From contig NZ_FOAT01000001.1 of assembly GCF_900109655.1 (NCBI RefSeq), positions 1 to 64,000 of the forward strand: a stretch of 64,000 nucleotides of DNA, in the 5' to 3' direction. Shown here in pieces: positions 33,843-41,835 of the stretch. Each line of letters begins with the position of its first letter. Within the stretch, counting starts at the first letter, position 1. The notes beneath the pieces were generated by a model. The model was given only the letters and a program-made list of their open reading frames with translations. It did no database searches and had not been told where the DNA came from. The translations under genes were made by a program, and so were the position numbers. The stretch comes from Hominimerdicola alba. Lineage in GTDB: Bacteria; Bacillota; Clostridia; Oscillospirales; Ruminococcaceae.

Positions 33843-34552
33843 TACTGTCTTTCGCTCATTGCCATTAGTCCCGCGATCATCAGGTCATGATCGGTTGTTA
33901 TCTTGAAATTCATGGGTTCTCCCTTTACGATATGTATGGGATAGCCGCACTCCGTAAGGATACCACAGGTATCCGTCAGTGAGCCAAGCTTTTCGTCCCC
34001 AAGCTTTCGTATGCAGTCGCATAAAGTGGATATCTCAAATGTCTGAGGCGTCTGCGCCCGCATAAGCTGCTTACGGGGGAGATTCTCCGTCACTGTTGTA
34101 CCATCGGTCGTCCTGATAACAGTGTCATCTGAGGGTATGTAAGTGCCGCAGGCTGCTGCGTTCATTGCCGTATCAATATTCTCACGGATTATATTCTCGC
34201 TGACAAATGGTCGCACTGCATCATGAGTTACCAGCACATCGCCTTTGTTAATTCCGAACAGGGCTGTTATCTCACGCAGGATATTCAAGACAGTTCCATT
34301 CCTGTCCTTGTCGCCCGTTACAAGCCTGACACGTTTTGTGCTGATATTGAATTCCTCCAGAAGCTTGTCGGCGTAGTCATACCAATCGGGATTGATTCCC
34401 ACGTAGATACGCTCGATCTCGCCTATCTCCTCAAATGCGCGGATCGTCCTGATAAGTATAGGCACACCGCCTATTTCGATGAACTGCTTGGGTTTGTCGG
34501 CATTTTTGATACGTGTGCCGCTTCCGCCAGCAACTATTCCTGCAAAGATCAT
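33842..34552 (-). CDS. TarI/IspD-family cytidylyltransferase
   Basis: 236 residues. It joins CTP to a sugar-alcohol phosphate. The CTP-binding motif is AGGSGTRIKNADKPKQF (about 8-24), and THDAVRPFVS and DTCGILTE are conserved. From memory the sequence (MIFAGIVAGGSGTR start, DVLVTHDAVRPFV, MNFKITTDHDL) is closer to TarI ribitol-5-phosphate cytidylyltransferase than to IspD of the MEP pathway, but both share the fold. No tar genes are adjacent. The start at 34552 has GGAGGG six bases upstream. It lies one base after the DUF3267 gene stop and is co-transcribed with it. Confidence 0.85.
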   Translation of the reverse strand: MIFAGIVAGGSGTRIKNADKPKQFIEIGGVPILIRTIRAFEEIGEIERIYVGINPDWYDYADKLLEEFNISTKRVRLVTGDKDRNGTVLNILREITALFGINKGDVLVTHDAVRPFVSENIIRENIDTAMNAAACGTYIPSDDTVIRTTDGTTVTENLPRKQLMRAQTPQTFEISTLCDCIRKLGDEKLGSLTDTCGILTECGYPIHIVKGEPMNFKITTDHDLMIAGLMAMSERQ

Positions 34553-34553
34553 A

Positions 34554-35165
34554 CTATCCCTCCTTCGGTATATAATAGGTATCGTCACCGCAGAAGACTA
34601 TTTTGCTGCCTGCGGGTATTTTTCGTATCATGTAGCAAACATTGTATGCATCGGGATAAGGGCTTATCATGCCTATCATAGAAAGTATGAACAGTATGCT
34701 GTTCAGTGCTGCGTTATCGGCGGGCACCAGCTGAAACAGTATCAGCGGAACCAGACCCAGCAGATACGGCAGAAGTGACATCAGTGCGAACATACCCTTT
34801 TTCAGCGGATAAAATGCAAGCGCCACCGCAGCGAACTGCTTTAGTATGCCAATGCTTACGGTCGCTTTTCTTGGGTAAACTATGGCATGAAGAAATTCAT
34901 GTAGGATCAGGTAAACAGGCGCGATCAGAAGTCCTGCAAATGTCCATGGCATACTTATGACATTCATTTTTGCCGCCGAACATTTCATCACCATTGATAT
35001 CATGCATATCATAAATGAACCGATCGCAAACGGAGCAGCTTTTAACATCATCTCGCCCATAGAGTTCGGCAGATCTGTTTTAACAGCATTATCAGGCAGA
35101 GGTGCCGTCTGATATTTTTTTATGTCTTCCTGATCTATAACTCCGATCCATTTTATCTTCGGCAT
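34554..35165 (-). CDS. DUF3267 putative zinc metallopeptidase
   Basis: 203 residues, with about four to five membrane segments. The HEFLH motif (residue about 91) lies at a membrane edge and matches the HExxH of DUF3267 putative zincins. The rest is hydrophobic, with PLILFQLVP and ISPYPDAYN (a likely third metal ligand Asp). It probably cleaves or processes a membrane protein; the substrate is unknown. AAGGAGCAGG precedes the start. The cytidylyltransferase gene follows directly. Confidence 0.8.
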   Translation of the reverse strand: MPKIKWIGVIDQEDIKKYQTAPLPDNAVKTDLPNSMGEMMLKAAPFAIGSFMICMISMVMKCSAAKMNVISMPWTFAGLLIAPVYLILHEFLHAIVYPRKATVSIGILKQFAAVALAFYPLKKGMFALMSLLPYLLGLVPLILFQLVPADNAALNSILFILSMIGMISPYPDAYNVCYMIRKIPAGSKIVFCGDDTYYIPKEG

Positions 35166-35229
35166 GATCCTGCTCCTTTCTTAATGATCTGTTTATTTTC
35201 GTTATGCAGAAATTTCCACGAATACAACA

Positions 35230-35251
35230 AACGGGCGAGTTACCGCCCGTT
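35230..35251 (-). terminator. prs terminator
   Basis: Minus strand: an 8-bp GC-rich stem (AACGGGCG and CGCCCGTT arms) with a 6-base loop, then TGTTGTATTC. The T-run is poor. Confidence 0.6.
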
Positions 35252-35264
35252 CAATTAAACTAGA

Positions 35265-36419
35265 TTAGTTGCCTTTCTTGATATCGTACTTGTCCAGCAG
35301 AGCGGTGATCTTCTTGTGAGGATCAATTACCTCTGAGATAGATGCATCGTGATTGAGGGCAGCGATATAGTAAGCGATATACTTGGCAACATCAACTTCG
35401 TGGAACCACTTTCTATCCAGCAGTTCGGGAGTTCTGTAAGTCAGGTTAGTACCGAAAACACCATCGATAACACCTTCGTCATAAGCCTTATCAAAGCTTG
35501 CCAGACCGTTTGTGAATATAGCATAGGTAGCGTAGCAGTAGATCTTGCTTGCGTTGCGCTTTTTCAGCTCTGCAGCAACTTCCAGCATGGATTCGCCGGA
35601 AGAAATGATATCGTCAGCAATGAATACGTCCTTGCCGGTAACGTCATTGCCCATGTACTCGTGTGCTACGATGGGGTTTCTGCCGTTTACAACAGTTGAG
35701 TAGTCACGTCTCTTGTAGAACATACCCATGTCAACGCCAAGTACGGAAGCGTAGTACATATTTCTGTTAATAGCGCCCTCATCGGGAGATACGATCATGA
35801 AATGTGCCTTGTCGGGCTTGAAATCGTCCAGACTTCTGAACATGGATTTCAGAACCTGATAGGAGGGGATAATGTTGTCGAAGCCCATCAGAGGAACAGC
35901 GTTCTGTACTCTGGGGTCGTGTGCATCGAATGTAAGCACATTTGAAACGCCCATAGCCTGGAGTTCCTGCAGTGCTACAGCACAGTCAAGAGATTCACGG
36001 TAGTTTCTGCGATGCTGTCTGCCGCCGTAAAGGGAAGGCATGATAACGTTTATACGATGAGCCTTGCCGCTTGCAGCCTGGATGATACGCTTGAGATCCT
36101 GATAGTGATCGTCAGGCGACATATAGTTCTCATGGCCGAAGTAATTGTACTTTACGCTGTAATTACCCATATCACAGAGAATGAAAAGGTCGTTTCCTCT
36201 TACGGTCTGTTTGATAAGACCCTTGCCGTCACCGGATGAAAATCTGGGACACTCAGCATCAACGAGGAATGTCTCCTTAAAGAAATTGTCCTCATTAGCC
36301 CACTTTACCAGATAAGCGTTGACTTTTTCTCCCAGTTCCTTTGCACCCTCCATAGGGATAAGTCCCAGAGGAGCCACTCTGGAATCGTTGTCAAATAAGA
36401 TCTTGTCAGCACTGCCCAT
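35265..36419 (-). CDS. prs: Ribose-phosphate pyrophosphokinase-like protein
   Basis: 384 residues, longer than the usual 310-320. It would make PRPP from ribose 5-phosphate and ATP for purine, pyrimidine, His and Trp synthesis. Present are FDAHDPRVQNAVP (the ribose/ATP region, with DPR for the usual DLH or similar), RRDYSTVVNGR (flexible loop) and the PRPP loop VFIADDIISSGESM (about 273), where the canonical DDIIDTAGT is altered. This looks like the divergent long Prs of Clostridia. The start at 36419 has GGAGG ten bases upstream. Single gene with its own promoter. Confidence 0.82.
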   Translation of the reverse strand: MGSADKILFDNDSRVAPLGLIPMEGAKELGEKVNAYLVKWANEDNFFKETFLVDAECPRFSSGDGKGLIKQTVRGNDLFILCDMGNYSVKYNYFGHENYMSPDDHYQDLKRIIQAASGKAHRINVIMPSLYGGRQHRRNYRESLDCAVALQELQAMGVSNVLTFDAHDPRVQNAVPLMGFDNIIPSYQVLKSMFRSLDDFKPDKAHFMIVSPDEGAINRNMYYASVLGVDMGMFYKRRDYSTVVNGRNPIVAHEYMGNDVTGKDVFIADDIISSGESMLEVAAELKKRNASKIYCYATYAIFTNGLASFDKAYDEGVIDGVFGTNLTYRTPELLDRKWFHEVDVAKYIAYYIAALNHDASISEVIDPHKKITALLDKYDIKKGN

Positions 36420-36477
36420 TATCTTACATACCTCCATATTATACATGGCGAAATTTGTCCGCCTTATTCCAATTAAC

Positions 36478-36506
36478 ATTATAACTTATAATCTGTTCTT
36501 TTACAA
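36478..36506 (-). promoter_or_regulatory. prs promoter
   Basis: Minus strand TTGTAA (36501-36506), 17-base spacer, TATAAT (36478-36483). Confidence 0.65.
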
Positions 36507-36642
36507 GGGGTTTTTCAGAAATTTAACAGTTTTTCATCTTTTGACCAAAATTATACTTTTTTACAAAAACAATTTTTGCAGTTAGTTATAACAAAAATCG
36601 AATACCTTCTAAAATGCTATGTGCATTTTGTGATAGAGTATA

Positions 36643-36676
36643 TTTTTGCATTATTGGTAATCAAAAAATGCAAAAA
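36643..36676 (+). repeat. 10-bp inverted repeat upstream of the thrH promoter
   Basis: TTTTTGCATT (36643-36652) and AATGCAAAAA (36667-36676) are exact inverted copies separated by 14 bases. The right arm ends six bases before the thrH -35. Possible activator or repressor site. The rest of the 36507-36640 gap is AT-rich with nothing recognisable. Confidence 0.45.
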
Positions 36677-36681
36677 TCCTC

Positions 36682-36710
36682 TTTACATTTTCATAAATAT
36701 GTTGTATAAT
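36682..36710 (+). promoter_or_regulatory. thrH promoter
   Basis: TTTACA (36682-36687), 17-base spacer, TATAAT (36705-36710). Start codon 39 bases downstream. Confidence 0.75.
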
Positions 36711-36749
36711 TAGATTCGGAAAATTTAAGATATTATGGAGGAATTTAAA

Positions 36750-37355
36750 ATGATAGTTACTTGTCTTGATCTTGAGGGCGTTCTGGTTCCCGAAATATGG
36801 ATTGCTTTTGCAGAAGCAAGCGGTATCCCCGAACTGAAAAAGACCACCAGAGATGAACCCGATTACGATAAGCTGATGCAGTATCGTCTTGCAATACTGA
36901 AGGAGCATGGTCTTGGTTTGAAGGAGATCCAGAATACTATTGCAAAGATCGATCCTATGCCTGGCGCTAAGGAATTCCTTGATGAACTGAGAGACTGCTG
37001 CCAGGTACTTATCCTCAGCGATACTTTCACACAGTTCGCAAAGCCCCTTATGAAGAAGCTTGGTATGCCTACCATCTTCTGTAATGAACTGGTAGTTGCT
37101 GATAACGGCGAGATCATAGGCTACAAGATGCGTTGTGAAAAGTCAAAGCTTACTACCGTTAAGGCACTGCAGTCCTGTGGTTTTGAGACTATTGCCAGCG
37201 GTGACAGCTTCAACGATCTCGGTATGATACTGAATAGCCGTGCTGGCTATCTGTTCAGAAGCACAGATAAGATCAAGGCTGATTATCCTCAGCTTCCCGC
37301 ATTCGAGACTTACGACGAACTTCTCGCTGCTATCAAGGCTGAGATAGCTAAATAA
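36750..37355 (+). CDS. thrH: ThrH-type phosphoserine phosphatase/homoserine phosphotransferase
   Basis: 201 residues, full length. A HAD phosphatase that hydrolyses phosphoserine and can move the phosphate to homoserine, linking serine and threonine synthesis. The start CLDLEGVLVPEIWIAFAE is the ThrH signature (Glu for the usual Asp in motif I position DxE). SDTFTQFAKPLM is motif II and ASGDSFND is motif IV. The ATG at 36750 has GGAGG eight bases upstream; an in-frame ATG at 36735 precedes that SD. Monocistronic, with its own promoter and terminator. Confidence 0.93.
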   Translation: MIVTCLDLEGVLVPEIWIAFAEASGIPELKKTTRDEPDYDKLMQYRLAILKEHGLGLKEIQNTIAKIDPMPGAKEFLDELRDCCQVLILSDTFTQFAKPLMKKLGMPTIFCNELVVADNGEIIGYKMRCEKSKLTTVKALQSCGFETIASGDSFNDLGMILNSRAGYLFRSTDKIKADYPQLPAFETYDELLAAIKAEIAK

Positions 37356-37371
37356 TATAAAGCGACATCAC

Positions 37372-37406
37372 GGACATCGACATTTTATCATGTCGGTGTC
37401 CTTTTA
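37372..37406 (+). terminator. thrH terminator
   Basis: An 11-bp stem (GGACATCGACA and TGTCGGTGTCC, with G-U pairs) and an 8-base loop, then TTTTATG. Confidence 0.82.
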
Positions 37407-37462
37407 TGCCACTATGACCAATTATTGGAAGTTATATGAACTTTTATTTTATATACAAATAC

Positions 37463-37492
37463 TTGACATATATTGGTTTAATATGTTATAAT
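37463..37492 (+). promoter_or_regulatory. Promoter of the CapD-like gene
   Basis: TTGACA (37463-37468), 18-base spacer, TATAAT (37487-37492). Confidence 0.75.
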
Positions 37493-37527
37493 ATGTTAAA
37501 TTAGAAAAATAGGGGGGGAGCTTTATA

Positions 37528-39582
37528 ATGGCAGATGAGTCCAGAATAGTAAAAAAAGTAAAGCTCAGAACTAAAAAGAGGTTTGAGCACTGGCAGATCA
37601 TTTCCATGTACCTGGTTTTGTACGATATAATAGCAAGCGCAGGCAGCTATTTTGCAGGACTTTGGCTGAGATATGACCTGAGTTTCACAAAGATACCGAG
37701 TGAACATCTAAAAGCATATGCGTATTTTATGCCGATTTACATCGTAGCGGTATTCTTTGTACACGGTTATAATAAGCTTTACAGGAGTATATGGAGATTC
37801 GCAAGCTATTCCGAACTGAAGCGTGTATCACTTGCGACTGCCGAACTTGCAGTCCTCCATACGGTGCTGATCAGTGTCATATTCGGTCGTATGCCGATAT
37901 CGTACTATATCGTGGGTGCTATGCTGCAATTCTGTTTTATCATCGGCATCAGGTTCTGTTACAGATTTATCCTGCTTGAGCGCGAAAGGATCTCAGAGCG
38001 GGGTAAAGAGGGAGACAGAAGATATAAGCGTGTTATGCTGATCGGTGCTGGTAACGCAGGTCAGATGATAATGAGAGATATCGAGCAGTCTACCACACTG
38101 CATGAAAAAGTTGTATGTATCATCGATGATAACCCTAATAAATGGGACAGATACATTGACGGCGTTCAGATAGTAGGCGGACGTGATGATATACTTCTGT
38201 CGGTGCAGAAGTATAACGTTAATGCGATATATGTTGCTATTCCCAGCGCTTCAGCTGAGGACAGGCGCGATGTGCTGAACATCTGCAAGGAGACGGGCTG
38301 TGAGCTGAAAAATCTTCCCGGTATATACCAGCTTGTTACAGGCGATGTTTCTGTTGCAAAGATGAAAGACGTGGCTATTGAAGATCTGCTGGGCAGAGAA
38401 CCTATCGAGATGGATATGTCTGAGGTCTATGACAGTATCCAAGGCAAGGTCGTACTCGTTACGGGCGGCGGTGGCTCCATAGGCAGTGAGCTTTGCCGTC
38501 AGGTCGCAAAGCATAATCCGAAACAGCTTATAATCTTCGATGTTTACGAAAATAACGCCTATGAGATACAGATGGAACTTCGTCGCAATATGCCCGATCT
38601 CAACCTTGTTGTGCTTATAGGTTCTGTTCGAGATAATAAGCGTATAAACGAAGTATTTGAAAAGTATCACGTTGATATAGTTTACCACGCAGCCGCACAC
38701 AAGCATGTTCCCCTTATGGAGGACAGCCCCTGTGAGGCTATAAAGAACAACGCTATTGGCACATATAAGACCGCATATGCAGCAATGCGCAGCGGATGTC
38801 AGAGATTTGTTCTTATCTCCACCGATAAGGCGGTTAACCCCACAAATATCATGGGTGCCAGCAAGCGTCTGTGTGAAATGATAATCCAGACCTTTGACTA
38901 TATGGTCAAAAATGGCAGATGCAGTGAATTGCCCAGACTTCACGCTCATATGACAGGGGAGGACTGGGAAGCAGATGAAGCTTTTGAAAACTTTACTCCT
39001 CATACTCAGTTCTGTGCCGTTCGTTTCGGCAACGTTCTGGGAAGTAACGGTTCGGTAATTCCGCTGTTCAAAAAGCAGATAGCCGAGGGTGGTCCTGTTA
39101 CAGTTGTGGACAAGAATATCAACCGCTTCTTCATGAGTATCCCCGAGGCTGTATCCCTTGTACTGCAGGCTAGTATCCTGGGCAACGGTTCTGAGATCTA
39201 TGTACTTGATATGGGCGAGCCCATCAAGATAGATACTCTCGCGCGTAACCTTATCAAGCTTTCGGGTCATAAGCCCGATGTAGATATCAAGATCATATAT
39301 ACAGGTCTTCGCCCCGGCGAGAAGCTTTATGAAGAAAAGCTGATGTCCGAGGAAGGTCTTAAACGTACCAAGAACCAGAAGATCCACATTGGACAACCCA
39401 TACCATTTAAGTATGATAAATTCATAAGAGATATCAAGGAACTTATGGACGTTGCCTACACTGAGGACGAGTACAGTGTTTACGAAAAGGTCTGTGAAGT
39501 CGTTACTACTTTCCACCCGACCTCTGCACCTGTAAAACCCATGCTTTCTTCTTCAAATGTTAAACAGGCTGTCAATGTATGA
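37528..39582 (+). CDS. CapD/PglF-type nucleoside-diphosphate-sugar 4,6-dehydratase
   Basis: 684 residues. Four membrane segments (about 22-150), then a CoA-binding-like Rossmann domain (GAGNAGQMIM, about 172), then an extended SDR domain: VTGGGGSIGSELC (NAD loop, about 311), ISTDKAVNPTN and MGASKR (the catalytic SxxK variant of this family), FGNVLGSNGSVIPLF. It converts UDP-GlcNAc-type sugars to a 4-keto-6-deoxy form for capsule, exopolysaccharide or glycan synthesis at the inner face of the membrane. About 30 extra residues lie between EMIIQTFDYM and FCAVRFGNVLG compared with most homologues. Stands alone, with its own promoter and terminator, not in a glycan cluster. Confidence 0.9.
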   Translation: MADESRIVKKVKLRTKKRFEHWQIISMYLVLYDIIASAGSYFAGLWLRYDLSFTKIPSEHLKAYAYFMPIYIVAVFFVHGYNKLYRSIWRFASYSELKRVSLATAELAVLHTVLISVIFGRMPISYYIVGAMLQFCFIIGIRFCYRFILLERERISERGKEGDRRYKRVMLIGAGNAGQMIMRDIEQSTTLHEKVVCIIDDNPNKWDRYIDGVQIVGGRDDILLSVQKYNVNAIYVAIPSASAEDRRDVLNICKETGCELKNLPGIYQLVTGDVSVAKMKDVAIEDLLGREPIEMDMSEVYDSIQGKVVLVTGGGGSIGSELCRQVAKHNPKQLIIFDVYENNAYEIQMELRRNMPDLNLVVLIGSVRDNKRINEVFEKYHVDIVYHAAAHKHVPLMEDSPCEAIKNNAIGTYKTAYAAMRSGCQRFVLISTDKAVNPTNIMGASKRLCEMIIQTFDYMVKNGRCSELPRLHAHMTGEDWEADEAFENFTPHTQFCAVRFGNVLGSNGSVIPLFKKQIAEGGPVTVVDKNINRFFMSIPEAVSLVLQASILGNGSEIYVLDMGEPIKIDTLARNLIKLSGHKPDVDIKIIYTGLRPGEKLYEEKLMSEEGLKRTKNQKIHIGQPIPFKYDKFIRDIKELMDVAYTEDEYSVYEKVCEVVTTFHPTSAPVKPMLSSSNVKQAVNV

Positions 39583-39618
39583 TGGAATCGGCTTGAAGAA
39601 ATACACTAAAATTCTTTC

Positions 39619-39655
39619 GGTACTTCTGCATCATCAATGCAGAAGTACCATTTTG
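39619..39655 (+). terminator. Terminator of the CapD-like gene
   Basis: A 13-bp perfect stem (GGTACTTCTGCAT and ATGCAGAAGTACC) with a 5-base loop, then ATTTTGTCTT. Confidence 0.88.
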
Positions 39656-39688
39656 TCTTAAGTAATTTATTATTTAATGAAAAAGGTA

Positions 39689-39717
39689 TTGACAAAAGGG
39701 GATATATCTGATAAAAT
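39689..39717 (+). promoter_or_regulatory. Promoter of the M15 peptidase gene
   Basis: TTGACA (39689-39694), 17-base spacer, TAAAAT (39712-39717). Confidence 0.7.
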
Positions 39718-39776
39718 ATCCTATGCTGATATAGACATGGTGTAGGTATCATGTCATTTGGTTTGGAGGAAGTAAG

Positions 39777-40421
39777 ATGAAAAATGAAGTTATCATGCTT
39801 CGTGAGGGCTTTTCTGCCTGCCCTGTTCCCGATGATGTAAAGGAACGTATCAAGGGCGTGACCTACAAGGAAAACAGTGAGATACATATGGATGATCTTT
39901 CGTACCTGAATATCAGGTATCTTGATTTTTCTCACAATATCGCCGAGGGTGAGATGATAGTGCATAAATCTCTGGCTAAAGAGGTTCTTGAGATATTTGA
40001 GATGCTATTTGAAGCTGAGTACGAGATCGAGAAGATACGTCTTTGCGATGAGTATGACGGCGATGACGAGCGTTCTATGGCTGATAATAATTCATCTGCA
40101 TTCAATTTCAGGAATGTTGCCGGTACCCAGGAGCTTTCGCTTCACGCACTTGGCAGAGCGATAGATATAAACCCGCTGTACAATCCCTATATCGTAGGTG
40201 AAAAGATCAGCCCTGCAAATTCAGCAGAATTCGCTGACAGAAGAGCCGATTTCCCCCACAAGATCAACCATCACGATCTTGCTTTTAAGGTCTTTGCAAG
40301 CAAAGGCTGGCAATGGGGCGGTGACTGGACTAATTCCAAGGACTACCAGCATTTTTACAAGAACAAGGAGAATCTGGTAAAGTCCGCAGTTGATAAGATT
40401 AAGAAACTTGTCTCAGAATAA
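39777..40421 (+). CDS. M15-family peptidase (D-Ala-D-Ala carboxypeptidase/endolysin type), no signal peptide
   Basis: 214 residues. The M15 zinc site is clear: SLHALGRAIDINP (His and Asp, about 121-133) and QHFYK (His, about 192), with KGWQWGGDWTNSKD before it. The enzyme would cut peptidoglycan stem or cross-link peptides. Unlike most wall peptidases it has no signal peptide, lipobox or membrane segment; the N-terminus is MKNEVIMLREGFSACP. Export would need another route, or the enzyme acts inside the cell on recycled peptides. TTGGAGG precedes the start. Single gene. Confidence 0.88.
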   Translation: MKNEVIMLREGFSACPVPDDVKERIKGVTYKENSEIHMDDLSYLNIRYLDFSHNIAEGEMIVHKSLAKEVLEIFEMLFEAEYEIEKIRLCDEYDGDDERSMADNNSSAFNFRNVAGTQELSLHALGRAIDINPLYNPYIVGEKISPANSAEFADRRADFPHKINHHDLAFKVFASKGWQWGGDWTNSKDYQHFYKNKENLVKSAVDKIKKLVSE

Positions 40422-40424
40422 AAC

Positions 40425-40461
40425 AAAACGTACCAATGTGTTATCCATTGGTACGTTTTTT
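40425..40461. terminator. Bidirectional terminator between M15 and ArsC/Spx genes
   Basis: A stem of about 14 bp (AAAACGTACCAATG and CATTGGTACGTTTT) with a 7-base loop. The plus side has TTTTTTCG and the minus side also ends in a T-rich tract (TTTTGTTTT). Confidence 0.88.
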
Positions 40462-40463
40462 CG

Positions 40464-40811
40464 TTATTTCAGCTTTTCCCATTCAGATTCTTTAAATCCA
40501 ACAAGGACTGTGTTGTTGCTCACGAGGATAGGTCTTTTGACCAGCATACCATCAGTTGCAAGCAGATTAAGCTGTTCTTCTTCGGACATTGTGGGTAGCT
40601 TGTCTTTGAGCTCCATTGACTTGTATAGCAGTCCGCTGGTGTTAAAGAACTTTTTCAGCGGCAGACCGCTCTTTGCGTGCCAGTTTTTCAGTTCTTCATA
40701 AGTCGGATTGTTCTCCTTGATATCGCGAAGTTCATACTTCAAGCCGTTATCGTCCAGCCACTTCTGTGCTTTTTTACAGGTGGTACATTTTGGGTAGCAA
40801 ATGAATTTCAT
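40464..40811 (-). CDS. ArsC/Spx-family protein
   Basis: 115 residues, thioredoxin-like ArsC fold. The N-terminal CTTC (C9-C12, in YPKCTTCKKAQKWL) is the Spx/MgsR redox switch; DIKENNPTYEELKNW and KRPILV (cis-proline region) follow. YffB-type members may act as glutathione- or thiol-dependent reductases, Spx members as RNA polymerase partners under disulfide stress. The Spx Gly52 contact cannot be placed surely (SGLPLKKFFNTSG fits the reductase branch better). AAGGAGG precedes the start. The upstream gene lies 33 bases away. Confidence 0.88.
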   Translation of the reverse strand: MKFICYPKCTTCKKAQKWLDDNGLKYELRDIKENNPTYEELKNWHAKSGLPLKKFFNTSGLLYKSMELKDKLPTMSEEEQLNLLATDGMLVKRPILVSNNTVLVGFKESEWEKLK

Positions 40812-40844
40812 GTGTTTTCCTCCTTATATGTATTGTTGTTTTTC

Positions 40845-41330
40845 TCATCTTTGGAAATCGTCAAACCTGAATCTGCCTTTGTATTCATGTACTTTGCAAG
40901 TTCTGAACCGATATTTTCTGACAATATCATTTTCGTAACATTCGGTATAAACGATACTACCGTCACCAAGCTTTACACCATAGATATATCTATAGCCTAT
41001 AACACTTTTTCTTCTTATACTTTTGAACGGTACCTCCGAAGTGCTGATGATCTCGCCTTTTTTTATCTCGCCTTTTGAAAGCACAATATTCTTGTTGATA
41101 CAGCGAATAATATATTTGACAAAATCAAAGATGATAGAAAGAACTATAAATGCGAACATGTATAGTGACGGGTTAAGGACTTTGATACTGAAAAGGTCAG
41201 AGATCGGACTTCCGTGTTGAATGCACAATATCACTCCTACAATAATAAATATCACAAGAAGTATCAGCATGGATATTATTTCAAACGGAAATTTATCTTT
41301 TTCAGGCAGAAGTTCATATCTGTCAGTCAT
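40845..41330 (-). CDS. Membrane protein coupled to the Imm7-like gene
   Basis: 161 residues. Two membrane segments (about 17-38 and 55-80) are followed by a basic soluble domain (about 90-161) with RRKSVIGYRYIYGVKLGDGSIVYTEC, which resembles a small beta-barrel. No family recognised. Its ATG overlaps the stop of the Imm7-like gene (ATGA), so the two are translationally coupled. It could be a second immunity protein or a host membrane factor. Confidence 0.7.
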   Translation of the reverse strand: MTDRYELLPEKDKFPFEIISMLILLVIFIIVGVILCIQHGSPISDLFSIKVLNPSLYMFAFIVLSIIFDFVKYIIRCINKNIVLSKGEIKKGEIISTSEVPFKSIRRKSVIGYRYIYGVKLGDGSIVYTECYENDIVRKYRFRTCKVHEYKGRFRFDDFQR

Positions 41331-41764
41331 ACAGTCACTTCCTTTATATGCTTATACTTCTCGGTGTTGTTGATGTCAGATTCTATCTTAGGTATACACG
41401 GTGAAAGATTATCGTCTCTAACTTTGGAACATTTACCATGCTTGAATACAAATACCTGAAATTCATTACAAAAATTTTTGTCCTCGTCATCACGTAGATA
41501 TATCACACCGTAACTTCCGTCAGCCGCTTTTGATATCTCAGTGAAAACACCTATGATCTCATCAGCCTCTGGAGTTCGGTGATTGCTGCAATGAAGCACA
41601 TTAAGAAAACTCCCGCCATTTACGTAACGATGCGTAATACCACAGTCGTGGCTGTTAAGGATTTTTTTGATATTATCGTGCACGGCATTAAGTTCGCAGT
41701 CGGACATAGCGTCTTCATTCCCGTAGCATTCATGTATCGTGAGCCAACCATGTAATTCAAGCAT
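41327..41764 (-). CDS. Imm7-like immunity protein
   Basis: 145 residues, acidic. The start MLELHGWLTIHECYGNEDA, the middle GSYGVIYLRDDEDK and the end FKHGKCSKVRDDNLSPCIP match the Imm7 family of polymorphic-toxin immunity proteins as I recall it. These bind and neutralise a toxin delivered by neighbouring cells. No toxin gene is seen within the window, so it is an orphan. The ATG at 41764 has AAAGG eight bases upstream; a TTG at 41785 is less likely. The downstream membrane protein overlaps it by four bases. Confidence 0.75.
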   Translation of the reverse strand: MLELHGWLTIHECYGNEDAMSDCELNAVHDNIKKILNSHDCGITHRYVNGGSFLNVLHCSNHRTPEADEIIGVFTEISKAADGSYGVIYLRDDEDKNFCNEFQVFVFKHGKCSKVRDDNLSPCIPKIESDINNTEKYKHIKEVTV

Positions 41765-41787
41765 ATCTGTACCTTTTTTATACAATT

Positions 41788-41814
41788 AAAGCTCCGCAGG
41801 ATATGCGGAGCTTT
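41788..41814 (-). terminator. pckA terminator
   Basis: Minus strand: an 11-bp stem (AAAGCTCCGCA and TGCGGAGCTTT) with a 5-base loop, then AATTGTATAAAAAAGG. The T-run is weak and the next gene's SD starts soon after, so some read-through into the Imm7-like gene is possible. Confidence 0.7.
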
Positions 41815-41835
41815 AAATTATAGTCTAAGTAAATA

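Noticed and set aside
38251-39516. A 421-codon open frame on the minus strand opposite the CapD-like gene
   Set aside because: Antisense shadow with no motif or ribosome binding site; the plus-strand gene is strongly supported.
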